Source: Dryas octopetala (Eukaryota; Streptophyta; Magnoliopsida; Rosales; Rosaceae). Taken from it: 64,000 bases of DNA. Made by a program: the position numbers and the translations under genes. The stretch spans positions 9,238,001-9,302,000 of the forward strand of contig OY992838.1 of assembly GCA_963921425.1 (NCBI GenBank), in the 5' to 3' direction. Within the stretch, counting starts at the first letter, position 1, and every line of letters starts with the position of its first letter. Shown here in pieces: positions 1-12,486 of this stretch. The notes under the pieces are model-generated. The model worked only from the letters and a program-made list of their open reading frames with translations, had not been told where the DNA came from and ran no database searches.

Positions 1-591
1 ATTCCCAAATCCACACCAAACACAGCCTTACTCATAAAAGTGCAAGCCACCCACAAAAATACAATCTTTGTAGTTCTCAAAACCAATTCCAACTATGGTT
101 GCAGTGCTTCCCAACACTAATGCCCAAAAAAAAAAAACCATACCCGGACCAGCAAAATGCAATTCAAAAAGAACCAGCCCACAAGACAATACCTTTAAAG
201 GGTTAAAAGGGTCACAGTCACAGACCTTAATGAAGAAAAAACAGGAGCTGATAAAATCTTGATCCAACTGCTTCAAATTGCTATCTGGTTATCAAGCACT
301 GTGAATCAAGAGGCAGAGTTGTGTGAAAAAAACAGAGCCCAAATGCCCAAATGTGTGTTTTTGTGTGTGCATGTGAATGTGATCATTGGCACACAGACAC
401 ATACACTGATACTACACAATCTTGGGACCTATTTAGAGTTTTTAAGGAATTGGCAGAGAGGGTAGGTGTTTGGTGTGGGTTTGGGTTTGTGACTTCTGTG
501 TGTGTGTATAGTTCTTAACGGCTTTAATAAGCGTTGCACGTGGTACCTGCCTCTGCCACACCCTCTTCCTTTGTTAGCAGCAACTCCCAGC

Positions 592-597
<6 letters not shown>
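1..597. other. Intergenic, no gene seen
   Basis: Only short open frames without recognisable domains are present on either strand. A TG-rich stretch lies around 350-510. The CT microsatellite begins directly afterwards. This could be the flank of a gene outside the window, but nothing here proves it. Confidence 0.5.

Positions 598-683
<86 letters not shown>
598..683. repeat. (CT)n microsatellite, about 86 bp
   Basis: An essentially uninterrupted run of about 43 CT dinucleotides. The open frame across it is only Leu-Ser repeats and is not a gene. CT/GA tracts of this kind are common in plant 5' leaders, but no gene start was found beside this one. Confidence 0.95.
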
Positions 684-686
<3 letters not shown>

Positions 687-689
687 TAC

Positions 690-1700
690 TAATTAAGATA
701 ATTAAGATCAAGGTTGGGTCTTTGTTCTCGAATCAGTCAAATGATTTTCCCTCTCTCTCTGTACGAGTTTTCCTTTAAATCCCAATTTGGGTAGAAAGAT
801 TTTTATTTATTTTTTGATGGGTTTAGGCCACTAAATACAAAACCAGACCTTACATCACGAATTCATGGTTCATGAATGAAGGAATTAATTTTGGACTTTG
901 GCGTGTCTTGACTGTGAGTTGGGTGGTTCAGTCGACCAACCCTTCCCATTCTTGGTTTTTAGATGGGTAAGTCTGTCAGGTATAAATGCCAATTGTCCAA
1001 ATTTTCTTATATATAATTTTTTTTTTGGAAGACTTATATATATTTTTAATATAATATGTAAGAAATTTGTTTAAAATATAAAAGAAATTTCAAAAATAAC
1101 AAATGTATAATCCATAGGCATATAGTCGGAGTTATTCCAACGAGGAATAAAGTATAAAAATGAATAATGTTAAGCATCATAAATTTATATCTCAAATTTA
1201 GAAATACTAACATACAATATATTATTTGAGGTCTAAATTTAAAATACAAATTGAAATTCTCAACAACATGTTTTTAGAATTTAGTTTTGTTGATTAGAAT
1301 AGGCTAATGGTAATTATAGTATGATTCCTTCCAAAGTATCAAAAAAATACATGTGAAATATTTTCTTAAATGTAAGTTACAATATATAGAATATTGACAG
1401 CAAATTTTCACCTTAAGAAAGTAAAGTAGAATGAATAAGTCATTTAATGTGAGTGAGAGATAAGGTGTGTAGGTGGACTTTTAATATATTTTTGTTTTTG
1501 CTCAGTGGTGGACTTTTAATTTTCAAAGGTTGAGATATTAATATTGGATGATGGCGTTCGGGTTGTGGTTGGAAGTTAGGTCTGTCCATGCTATACTTAC
1601 TTCTCTTTCTTTCCCTCTTTTTGTTTAAATTTAATTAAATGGGAAAATAAAGTCATGGAAAAGACTCATGTTCACATCATTAGTATGATGTTTTCATAAT
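690..1700. other. AT-rich intergenic, no gene seen
   Basis: Low-complexity AT-rich DNA with no ORF showing a recognisable domain. A short CT run at about 750-761 is the only pattern noted. Confidence 0.5.
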
Positions 1701-1702
1701 TA

Positions 1703-1785
1703 AAGTGCTCTTGGTATTCCTTGGCCAAAAAAAAAAAAAAAGTGCTCTTGGTATTCATGGCCAAAAAAAAGTGCACTTGGTATTG
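1703..1785. repeat. Short tandem repeat, three units
   Basis: Three consecutive units of about 25-36 bp, each made of a GTGCTCTTGGTATT-like core followed by GGCCAA and a poly(A) run of varying length. The third unit is truncated and has one substitution (GTGCACTTGG). This looks like local slippage or duplication around an A-tract. Confidence 0.8.
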
Positions 1786-2184
1786 AATAATCATGGAGCT
1801 TAGATTGGTTAATGAAAAGGAATTAGGGTCGTTTAAACAAAGTTGCATTGAGGAAATGATTAATTTATAATCCTATAAATTACAATTAATTTTGACCTCA
1901 TCAATTGGTTCATTTAGCCTGCCACATTACAACTTTTTTCTTCTTTTGAACAGTAATTATGAACATGAGTTTTGAATGCCGTATTGATTATCAAATTATT
2001 AGGAAAAAAACACTCTAAGATATGGCTTCAAAGTTATTATTTTATTATAATACATTAATCTATGGCTTCCAACTCGTATGGATGATTAAATTCACCATAT
2101 TAGCATGAAGACTTGGTAAGACGTATATAACAATTTTATATATCCAAGTTTTTCTCCTAGGTTTATACTATTCCTCTTCCCATA

Positions 2185-2694
2185 CTGTCACTCAGTGGTG
2201 GAGCCACAATGGGGGCATTGGGATCACATGACCCCAATTGTCAGGTTGTTTTACTCTTACAATTTTGGGTTTGGGTCTGATCTATTATTCTTTTAGATAA
2301 AAAAATTAGATCATATTTTTTATGAACATTAGAAGATGAGTTTTTTATTTGAATATAAGTGATGTGTTACTTTAGTTTTTGTGTATGTTTTTTGCTATTG
2401 GCTTCTTGTGTTTGTTTCTTTGGATTAGTTTAATTGGTTTTTGTTTTCGCTAGTAATATCATGAATACTTTATTTATGTCTACTAAATAAATGAAAATGA
2501 CACAAAATTGCAAATATCAATCTTTTTGTTAACTATAGTTTGTTGGCTCTCACAATCATTATCATTAAGAAACTAAGATAAGTAGATACAACAGCTGAAA
2601 ATTTTTCTATTGAATTGTAGTGAGGAGAAGAAAATTTTCTATTATTATCATACCCCCATTATGATTAATTTCTAACTACCCCACTGCTGTCACC
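2185..2694. mobile_element. hAT-type MITE, 494 bp, with 8-bp target duplication
   Basis: The element runs from 2193 (CAGTGGTGGAGCC) to 2686 (ending CCCCACTG). It is flanked by CTGTCACT at 2185-2192 and CTGTCACC at 2687-2694, an 8-bp direct repeat with one mismatch. CA...TG ends and an 8-bp duplication are the marks of the hAT superfamily. There is no transposase ORF, so it is non-autonomous. Its left end resembles that of the larger element at 31485. The right end is more degraded than the left. Confidence 0.65.
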
Positions 2695-5040
2695 TATGGG
2701 TTCCCAAATCCAACCTCTGCTTCCTTTGATGAAATTTGATTTGTGGTGGATGCATATACCTGGTTATGGCCCTAGAAAACTTGGCTGTTATGCCCATTAT
2801 GCTGCAACAGGAGCTCTGTTCTTTGACTGGGTTTCAACTTTCTATTATATGGACCTGTTTCTATCCTTTAATAAATAACAACTCAAGTAATCGGCTAGAA
2901 AGCTTTAACTCATGAACTCAGTTTGTTTCCATAATTATTCTATATATAGGTGGGTGGAACTATTTGGCCACATCTATGTGTAGCAGTGCAACTTAAGTGT
3001 CATCTGCATTTTTAAAGATGTTACTTACACTTTCAAACTTGAGTATGAGCAGGGGTAGATCACATGCATAGTGCCTAACTGACTCCACTAATTAAGCCAT
3101 CTTTCCCATAAATTTATGTTATAACTTATACCTAGCTTCCAATTTTCTTAATATTTTTTTAAATGGTAAAGAAAAGAATTATTTAATAAAATGTCTCAAA
3201 AAAAGTTCTTAAATTACGAGCAAGTGATCGCCTCTTTTTTTTCTTTTTACAATATTTAAGAGCCTCCTCATACCCTGGAAAAGACATTTTAATCCACGTG
3301 TACGTAATGCCTTATAAAGTTATTAGTTATAATCATAGTTTGTGTATATATAGTTCCCTTTTTTACCTAAACCCAAAATTCAAAGCCAGAACTCATGCCC
3401 TTCATTAAGTCTAATTTAAAATATGATGTGGGCCGGTATGGACCTACAAAATATCTCGTTTATGGGTTTTAAGCAAGTAATAATTATCTTTACACAACAT
3501 GTATAAATTCTTCACGTAACTTAAGATGGATAAGTCTGCACAACCTGTATTTGCGGCAGTTTGCATCATTGAAGAAGATGTCATGTGATCTGCTATTATG
3601 TCTATAATAATATATACAGATACTGATCTTAGAAATAAAACGTGGAGGATATATAATTGTTTTGGTTAGAACAAGTGAGCTACCAAATTAAGGTCCATAG
3701 GGTTTGAAGAACCGTACCTAACTTGTTTAAGATATATATGTGTGGTTATGAACAAAGTGACCGCCAGTCAATGTCTTACATATAGCTTTCAATTTCTTGG
3801 CCTTAACCTTTGATTGTGAGGCCTCATACAGTCAAATTCTTGCTATGCTTCCTGCCATCCCACCTATACTTCTATATATGCTTCAACCTAGCTAACTCCA
3901 ATCACCTACTCAATATATATATTCTAATTTGCTATATCTTTTTTTGGGCAGAAAATTAAAGGAGGCAGTCTGACCTTCTTAAGTCCATGATTAATGTGAT
4001 CATAGTTGTTTATTTTAAGAGTTGGGACTCATAATAAGTTAATAACCACTTCAATCTATCTAAAGTATATTTGAGTTTGTTGTACACTCACAATTCTATA
4101 TTGTTTATTGATATGACATTTATTCATAAACTAAGTCAATTAACAATTGTCAATAACTCATACGCACAAATAACTCGATCTAACCCATTAATTAGTGTGG
4201 CAAGTATTTCTTAACTTCTATGTACAACATTAATACATGTTTGATGATTTTGTCATAAGAAAAAAAAAAATTGATTGATGATCACACACATTTTCCTGCC
4301 ACATTAATACTGTAAATGGCCGGTTTTTGGTCTTTGATCTCTTTTGGCTTTGAACATTTTAATAACATATATAGTGTGATCTAGTGCCACCAAGTATTTG
4401 GCATAACAAACAAAACTCGAAACGGGTTATTTCACTACTACAAAAACATGCTTTACCATCTGATATCAAGTGACTGTTGTGGGTGAGTCACCTTCATTTA
4501 TGAAATGGAGACTCTTGTTTCACTCAGGGCCTTTTGTTTGCTATATATAGTAACCGATAGTCAAGTTCAACTGATTTCTTAAATTTTTTTAAGCCTATTA
4601 TGAAGAAATTCAAGAAAGTTGAGATTAAAGACTCGAATGACCTCAAAATAAAACGGGAGTAACCAAAAAAGTAAAATAAAATTTGTTTTAAGATTATTGT
4701 TTATGAATTTTTCTTCTCTACTATTTGACAAGTTAATTTAATAGTTTTTGGCACAATTCTGAAGGGTATATCAAAAAATCATACTGTTATTTCTCTATAT
4801 AATTATATATAAATAGTCAAATATCATTAAATGATAAGGCAGGAAGTTTGCAACTTGAACAGTTTCTAGAAGAAAAAACATAAATTATTAAAAATCTAAA
4901 ACATAAAACCAACCAAAGAAAACATTTATGTCTGGTTCTGCTAAATACAAATCATGACTAATATGCCTAGTAATTAAACTAGAAGCCATAGGAGAATAAA
5001 AACTAAAAAGAAATTAACAATGAACAGCCTTAATTTGTGC
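2695..5040. other. Intergenic, downstream of the LTPG gene
   Basis: No convincing gene. The only named signal is a CACTA-like terminus at 4433 (listed separately). The proximal part probably includes the 3' UTR of the lipid-transfer protein gene, whose stop codon is at 5041-5043. Confidence 0.5.
4433..4450 (+). mobile_element. Possible solo CACTA (En/Spm) terminus
   Basis: CACTACTACAAAAACATG matches the usual terminal motif of plant CACTA transposons, which begin CACTACTA followed by an A run. I could not find the matching inverted end nearby, so it is either a decayed remnant or a chance match. Confidence 0.3.
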
Positions 5041-5853
5041 CTAAAATGAAAGGCAGTAGAATGAAGCAGCAAGCATACTAAGAATAAGCGCAAGAGAAGC
5101 AGATATAGGATGAGTTCCGGAGGTTGGAGCTGGTGCTGGAGCAGGAGGTGATGGAACTACATTCACATGTGGCTTTGGTTTTGAAGATGGAGGGTTCGCT
5201 GCAATAAAAAAATTTGTCAATGAGATTCGAGAATAGAATTGAAAACAAGAATATATTTCCAGATATTTGACATATTAAATTATCGAACTATAAATTTGAG
5301 CCGAACATTTAGAAACATTTCACACATAAACAATGTCAGACTGAAAATTGCGGGTAACACATTGATATCAGAATACAAAAGTGCAACAATTAAATTATAG
5401 TTCTTTAAAAATAAAAATAAAAGCATTAGCATATAGACCATAGTGAGAAAGCAGTGATGTTGATAACAAAAGTGGTTCAATATGGGCTACATCCAAAATA
5501 GGTAGTTTGAATCTTATTTTCACTAAGATCAAAGATAGGACACTTTACATAAATGTATTGAGTGATCAAAATCTATGGTCTAAAATGAGAGCAAAGATTA
5601 ATCTCAATTGTTGCATGCATGGATTTAGGCACACCTATTGAATGGTCATTCCAAACTCCATTTATCAATCAAAAGTGGAAAAAAAAAAAACAAAACAAAA
5701 CAAATTTTGGGAAAATTGAAAGGAATACATGTAGAACATGTTAGAACATACCAGGAGTACTGTCAGGAGACATGGAGACTGCAAAACCAAAGAGGAAATC
5801 ATCATTTTGATGCTCAAAATACATCAACATGTGCCATGCAACATACACTAGTG

Positions 5854-5905
<52 letters not shown>

Positions 5906-6309
5906 GACTACTCACCACCACATTTACTAAGAGGAGGAGCAGACAGCCCACAAGCTTTAGGCAGAGCCATAGCCTTTGACAAATTCAAGGTGAGACCCAA
6001 TTCAGAACTACTCTGTATGGCTTCACATATGCAATCAGCACTGGTTTTCAGCACCATTTCAAACCCAGAGCAGCATGAAGCATCAGGTTTTGTGTTGCTG
6101 GGACCATCACTCAGATAAGGCACACAATCTGCCATGGCATAAATCACATCCAAGCAATCCATGGTTGGTGGTGCTGATCCTTCGCTTGGTGGCAGTGATG
6201 GTGCATGAGCAGGTGCAAGATCTACTTGCACATGATCAATATTGCGTGCACAATGTGCCAACACAAACCATGTGGTCAAAAAGCATGAAACAAATATGAG
6301 TTTCCTCAT
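5041..6309 (-). CDS. GPI-anchored non-specific lipid-transfer protein (LTPG-like), 3 exons, 192 aa
   Basis: Exons are 6309-5916, 5778-5752 and 5198-5041. All junctions are GT-AG and the frame stays open to a TAG stop. The protein starts with a hydrophobic signal peptide (about residues 1-21). A domain with the eight-cysteine pattern C..C..CC..CxC..C..C follows at about residues 51-130, then a Pro/Ser/Ala-rich linker, and finally a C-terminal hydrophobic tail typical of a GPI-anchor signal. This architecture is that of plant LTPGs, which bind lipids and export wax or suberin precursors at the outer face of the plasma membrane. The 27-bp middle exon is unusually small but keeps the frame exactly. 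Intron 1 contains a GA microsatellite at 5866-5901. Family assignment is firm; the exact paralogue and substrate are not determinable here. Confidence 0.92.
5866..5901. repeat. (GA)n microsatellite in LTPG intron 1
   Basis: About 18 GA units preceded by a short TA run, 14 bases beyond the intron's splice donor (donor GT at 5915-5914). It is likely to vary in length between individuals. Confidence 0.9.
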
Positions 6310-9250
6310 TCTGTTAATTTTCTCTTTGGAGATCGATCAAGAAGAGGAGGGACTTGGCTTGGCTACAATTAAATGATTAATGACAGAAAGTTTAGCATTC
6401 TTGTGGTTTTTGTTTTTAGTTTTAAATATAGATAGGGTGATAAAAGTTTGCTTCCATTTGAAATTCCTAAAATCGCTCGGAGGATGTAGCTAGAGTTTGA
6501 ATTGTGGAGATCAGTTAGTTTTAGATCCGAAGCTAATCTTAGTTTTAGGCCTATCTTCTCAAGGTCTCTCATTTCAAGTGCAACTCTTTTAAAGGATCGA
6601 CACATGAATGTTTCAAAGTTCTGACACTTTACATGAGATACTGTGAGCCCTATCATCAAAAGAAACAATAGCAGCCCAGCTACCAAACCCAAGAGGAGAA
6701 TTTTTGTTGGGCTTAATCTGATCTCCTTTGAATGGTATGACCTTAGGAATTAACACTGGGCTTTCTTGTATATGGGCCATTAAAAGACAAGTTTTAGGGT
6801 TTTGGATTGTAATGTCCAGCTGCACTTTAAAGGCTAACCTTGAGGTTGACTTCAAATAATCAACATTGATGATGAACCCAGGTCCCCCAACTAACAGTAG
6901 CTGGCTCAGTTGTACATAAGGAAAAACAAAGTTTAATGCTGGTTTGAGAACTTAGTGCCAAAAATTAATGCTTCAAATAACTAAAACTACTTTTTGTAGC
7001 ATTTGATACAAATAGACAAAGTGATGTACGGGTCATGGAAGCATTTAAGTACTTATTAGAGAAGCACCTAATTTGTAGTTTCTCATAAAGCGCTTCCAAA
7101 TTAAGTTTTTTAATGAAATTCTTATGCGCTTCCAAATGGTACAAAGACCCAAGGTAGTTTTCGACAACCAATGTTTTTCTTTTCACCTTCAACATCTACT
7201 CTTGTAATCAAATCTCCTTTTTGAGATTTTGTATGAGGTCTATCAGATCTTCATATGAAGGGATGTATATGGGTCTCAAATATTTATTACCCAATTAGAA
7301 GTCAAATGCTTGTCCATTAACATAAATGTATGATACTGGACAAGGCCTTCTTGATTGTTGATCTTATATATATTGTTTTTAATTTATTGAGAGCGAGAAT
7401 ATCGAATTTGGGTACAACGGGATAAATTCTAAAAAAATTTTAACTGAACTATCTAATAATTTAAATAATTAATATATTAATTTGATGCTCTAGATATGTG
7501 CATCTTGTGGCTGGGTTTTACTCTATGAAGCATGGGCCATTGGGCCTCACAGCATAAATTCATGAACTTATATAAATGTGACTGGGACCCAAAACTATTG
7601 TTTTAACTTTGAATCATCACAAACCCCAATAATTCTCCAACTACCCCTTGTCCTCAATCATATATTCATATGCTTCTAAAGCTGGTCACTTTCTTGGTCT
7701 CCATACATACTTCATTGCCAACCCAGAAACAGATGATCTGGTCTCTACTGCTATTTCCTCACCCTGCTAGAATGAATGGCTTCTCACCTTTTACCAAATT
7801 TGCTCTATGCACCCAGCTGTCGTTTACAGGGGATTAAACATCTATTGCTTTACGTACCACTTTTAGTATGAGCGGACGTGTCTACAACATGTTTTGGAAT
7901 TTATTGTAGTGTAATTGATCGGTCTACCATTGGGTACATAGACAAACAACATCAATCGTCACGCTAGGCCCAATTGAGCTGTATGAAAATATCGTTTTAG
8001 GGTAACGAGGAAAATATCATGACTCACCAATTGGTATTGTGGTCTTAATACATGCAAATTATGCAATCACTCATAACCACACTATTAAGTAAACCCAGAT
8101 TTTTTTGTCGTTTTTGCATATATAAGGATCTAGATATTAAATGTTTGAGTTTACAACTCACTTATTTTCTATGGATTTTTATTAAATATTTGTTACATAT
8201 GATGATCGATTGACAGAGGCATGTGGGGTCTAGGAAGCTCACGCGCCTCTTCACTATTGTAAGAGTAAATACTTTTATCAATTATTAGAGTTACAAGTTC
8301 TCATTTACTCGACCATTCTTTAAATCCCCAAAAAACCTCTTCATTTCTTTCATTTTTTTCCTTCATATATCTTTCTCACTTTCAAGACCAATAGAGCCAA
8401 CCATTGTTTAGAATACCCTACAATAGTCGAGCTTATCACCTAATTTTTGGGAAGCTAATCTTCAATTTTTATATCTCTCTCTAAAGCAGTTGTCGTGGTC
8501 CATTTTTGTTCAAGTTAAGGAGGATGACTTTAAATCCTCAAAATATAACTAAACTCAGTAACTAATTGGTATGTTTCATTAACTTGTTGAACCTATTAGC
8601 ACTCTCTTAATCTATATTTATGGCTCCACCACTACATGTGATAATTAATCACAAAGGTCATGTATAAGATTTCGTGGGTTCATCCCCATTTTTCTCCTAA
8701 TAAAAGCTAATAATTATAAAAAGTGAGAAAATTTATTCATCCCAAGAAAATAGTGGAGCCAAATAATGAGGTGTGGAAGATCGGTGGGAGAACTCTTGGA
8801 AATGAGAAAGTCCATGCCCTCAGAGTTGCTGTCCACAAAGTGGGCCTTACCATAACAAGTAGGAGAGGGCCTAAAACAAAATGTAGTCAGTGGTTGACGT
8901 TGACCATCGACCAAACTTGCAACTGGGTGCTTAGTTGTAAACCTACTACTGGTTTTGACTTGTAAGTCCCGCTGGCCCTACCATATATAATAGGTGTCCT
9001 TTTCACACCCATTCATTCTTAATTTCTTACAGAAAAGATTGAAAATCATTTGGGTGGAAATTTTACACTAGGCATATATATGCTAACATATTTTCTTACC
9101 ATTTAAGTTTTAAAAGTTTAATAATTTTCTAAACTCTGGTTTCAAAATCTTCAATCCCAACTTATTTTTACTTATTAGTTATTACAAATCACTTAAGATG
9201 AATATTCTAAATAAATCTTATTTAGAAAAATATTATAAGATATTTGTATC
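6310..9250. other. Intergenic, upstream of LTPG and left of the Ty3 element
   Basis: Contains the presumed LTPG promoter (proximal to 6310), but no clear TATA box could be assigned. A 107-codon minus-strand frame at 6369-6692 starts with a hydrophobic stretch but has no recognisable domain. A GGCTCCACCACTA string near 8622 resembles a hAT-type right end, without a detectable partner. Confidence 0.45.
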
Positions 9251-9255
9251 ACATG

Positions 9256-9879
9256 TGTTGATACAAATATCCGTAAGATAGATGCAACAACTTAGAAATG
9301 GTGATCTGGCTGATTAGAAGCCTTGCTGGATGATGACGTGAGATCTTCCTGTATGAAAAACAAGATCAGAGGAGATGAACCGGTGTGGTACCAGCCAAAC
9401 ACGCTCCGATGATAAAGTCAGTGATGTGTATTTGGTGATATTTGAATGAAAATGGGGAAGAACAGGTGATGAACTTGAGAGAATGGGAAGAACAAGGTAA
9501 ATGTTCTGGGTCTATTCTCAGCAAGTTGGGTATGCTTTTGGTAAGCTTTTGCGAGTGGGAATTGGTGTAAGTGTTTGCCTGAGTGACAGATAAGTTGTAG
9601 CTGTGGTCTTGTGCATAAGAGCTGATTTATATAGGTAAGGGAAATTGTGAGGAGTAAGTTACCTGCATGTGGTTAACTGGTTGAGAAAGATCCACGCGTT
9701 CGGTCATGACCAGTGGCATGCACAGCTACCCATCTCCTTTGCATTCAATGTTGCATTGAATGCAAGTATGGAAGGTTCAGGTAAACTGCCTCAATAGTCA
9801 TGAATGTGAGCTGGGAAGTCTCATCTGTCAGAAGATCCTGTCAGGTGCACTTGAGTATGGCGGTTCGTCCCAGCGTGAT
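9256..9879 (-). repeat. Truncated 3' LTR of the Ty3/gypsy element
   Basis: Matches 14418-15043 of the complete LTR, with one 5-bp indel and about 27 substitutions by hand count. Similarity ends abruptly after CGTGAT at 9879, where the second RNase H coding sequence begins. The same CGTGAT occurs at the equivalent point of the full LTR, so the deletion joined sequences there, possibly at a short microhomology. Confidence 0.9.
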
Positions 9880-12486
9880 TGACGATGAGTTGGGAGTCAC
9901 TGAAGATGTTCAGCTTAGCCGCGCTGAGCTCTTTTGCCAATCTGAGTCCGGCGATGAGTGCTTCATACTCTGCTTCATTATTGGATGCTTGAAATATGAA
10001 GCGAAGAGCATATTCCATCACGACTTGTTCTGGGGAGATCAGAACAAGTCCAGCTCCGCTGCCCATTGCGTTGAAAGATCTGTCCACGTATAGGGTCCAG
10101 GTGAGGAGATCAGCCTGGGTATGAGCACCTTTTGCGTTCGGATCAAGCGTGGTTGATGTAACGTTGGTACCGACCGGATCTTCCGCTGTGGTGGTGGACT
10201 CACAGATGAAGTCTGACATGGCCTGGCCCTTGATGGCTGTTCTGGGACGGTAGGTTATATCAAACTCGCCGAGCTCGATTGACCACTTGATGAGCTGACC
10301 CGAAGTCTCGGGTTTGGCCAGGATTTGCCTGAGTGGCTGATTAGTCAAGACGACAATTGAGTGAGCCTGGAAGTAAGGTCTCAGTTTCCGAGCCGAGCTG
10401 ACCAGGGCGAGGGCCATTTTCTCGAATTTAGGGTACCTGGTCTTGGTGTCGGCTCAGGCTCGGCTCGTGTAGAAGACCGGATGCTGTACCCCGCTGACCT
10501 CTCTCACTGGAACCGAGCTGAGAGCCGAGTCGGAAACGGATAGGTAGAGAAAAAGCTCTTCACCTTCCTCTGGTTTAGATAAGATGGGAGGTTCCCCCAT
10601 GTGTCTTTTTAAATCTTGAAAGGCCTGCTCGCATTGGGGGGTCCATTCTATGTTCTTCCCTGCTCTTTTCAAAGCTTTGAAGAAGGGGAGCCACCGGTCA
10701 GTGGATTTTAAGATGAACCGATTCAGGGTGGCGACTCTTCCAGTCAGACTCTAGATTTCCTTGCGTGTCTTCGGGGACTTCATGTTGATCAAGGCTTTGA
10801 TTTTCTCCGGATTGGTCTCGATCCTCCGTTGCCTGACCAGGTAACCAAGGAACTTTCCTGAATGAACCCCAAAGACACATTTGGCTGGGTTCAGTTGCAT
10901 CTGATACTCCTTCAGGACTCCAAACATGTTTGAGAGGTCCTTGACGTGGTCGTCTGCTTTGATGCTTTTGACCAGCATGTCGTCCACATAAACTTCCACC
11001 GATTTGCCTATGGAAGATCTGAACATGTGGTTGACCAGCCTTTAGTAGGTGGCTCCAGCATTTTTGAGGCCGAAGGGCATGACTTTGTAACAGTACATGC
11101 CGCGATCGGTTATGAAGGATGTGTTTTCCTGATCAGGTTTGTGCATGAGGATCTGGTTGTACCCAGAATAGGCGTCCATGAAGCTAAGGAGCTTGTGTCC
11201 CACCGTCGCATCGACAAGTTGATCTATTCTGGGTAGTGGGAAACTGTCCTTGGGACATGCCTTGTTCAGATCGGTGAAGTTCACACACATCCTCCATTTC
11301 CCATTGTTCTTCTTCAACATGACTACGTTGGTAAGCCAATTGGGATAGTTGACCTCCCGGATGAACCCGTTGTTTTGTAACTTGGTCACCTCTTCGGCCA
11401 TGGCTGCATACCTGACTGGATTGTACGACCTCCTCTTCTGACGGACCGGTTTGCATCCCGGATCAATGTTCAGCCTGTGGGTGATCACGTCAGACGATAT
11501 GCCTGGCATGTCATCGTAAGACCAGGCGAACACTTCTGCATTAGCACGAAGCAAGTCGAGTATGGCCGATCGCTGTGCTGGGCCGAGCTGAGCTCCCACT
11601 CGGATGAGCCGATCCGGGGTGTCCTCCTCCGAGATCAATACTTCTTCCCAGGCCTCGGCCGAGAGGGGCCGAGAGTCTGAGTTCAGCTCGACGGTGAAGT
11701 CGAACGTTTTCGCCCTCGGCCACCTGCCTGAATCAGCGATGGAGTCCAGTTTCTGGGAGTTCGGCAGTTGGCCCTTCTGCCTGATAGAAGTGGCGTAGCA
11801 AGACCGAGCCGAACACTGGTCTCCCTGGATGACAATGCAGTCATCGCCCACTGGACACTTAATGAGGAGGTTGGCGTAGTGGACTATGCAGTCGAGGTCG
11901 ACCAGGGCTGGTCTGCCCAATATGATGTTGTAAGCCGACGGTCGCTTGACGATAATGAAATATGTCATGCAAGCCTTTTTGACCGGTCCTTTCCCAAGTG
12001 AAAGGGGAAGGTAGATGTGTCCGAGGAGTTGGACCACTTCTCCCCCGAATCCGATTAGGGCTGGCATGTCAGCTTCCAACTTGTCATCGCCGATGCCCAT
12101 CTGCTCGAATGCAGAATGGTAAAGGATGTTGACTGAACTTCCTCCGTCGACGAAGGAACGAGCAATGGTGATTCCGGCCACTTCAGCGACTATGACCACC
12201 AGATCATAGTGTGGGAAGATGATCTCATTTGATTCATTCGGCTCAAAAGTGACCGGTGCCCAGTCCTTCCGTTGTCTTTTAGAAGTACTAGGCTGACCCG
12301 CTTGAATCGACAGGGACTCGTGAGCATGGGCCGCCTGTCTAACGTACTTCTTCTGGGATCGGTTCGAACTCCCCATAAAGGTTGGGCCTGCGCCGATTGA
12401 TCCGATGGCGGCGTCCCGGACGTCAATGGTGTTGGTGGGCTTCTTCAGCGCGGCCTTGGGTACTCTCGGCCCGCCGGTCAGGAATT
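9880..12486 (-). pseudogene. Disrupted pol (protease, RT, RNase H, second RNase H) of the Ty3/gypsy element
   Basis: The frame is open from 12964 to 11042. It contains a protease-like FVDGGSSVNIL motif near 12150 and the reverse transcriptase finger and palm. A TAA stop at 11044-11042 falls right after the conserved GATY. The catalytic YVDDMLVKS follows near 10990, then stops at 10753-10751 and 10456-10454. A normal RNase H comes next, and then a second RNase H with the acidic residues in YVDRS, NNEAEY and SDSQL. Coding ends at the deletion at 9880, where integrase should follow. Two of the three stops are explained by a single C-to-T change in a Gln codon. Confidence 0.88.

Noticed and set aside
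502-696. Open frame through the CT repeat
   Set aside because: A (Leu-Ser)n translation of a microsatellite.
6369-6692. 107-codon minus-strand frame with a signal-peptide-like start
   Set aside because: No recognisable domain after the hydrophobic start and no splice continuation found. It could be a decayed secreted-protein gene, but support is insufficient.
8620-8640. GGCTCCACCACTA resembling a hAT right end
   Set aside because: No left end or 8-bp duplication could be located.
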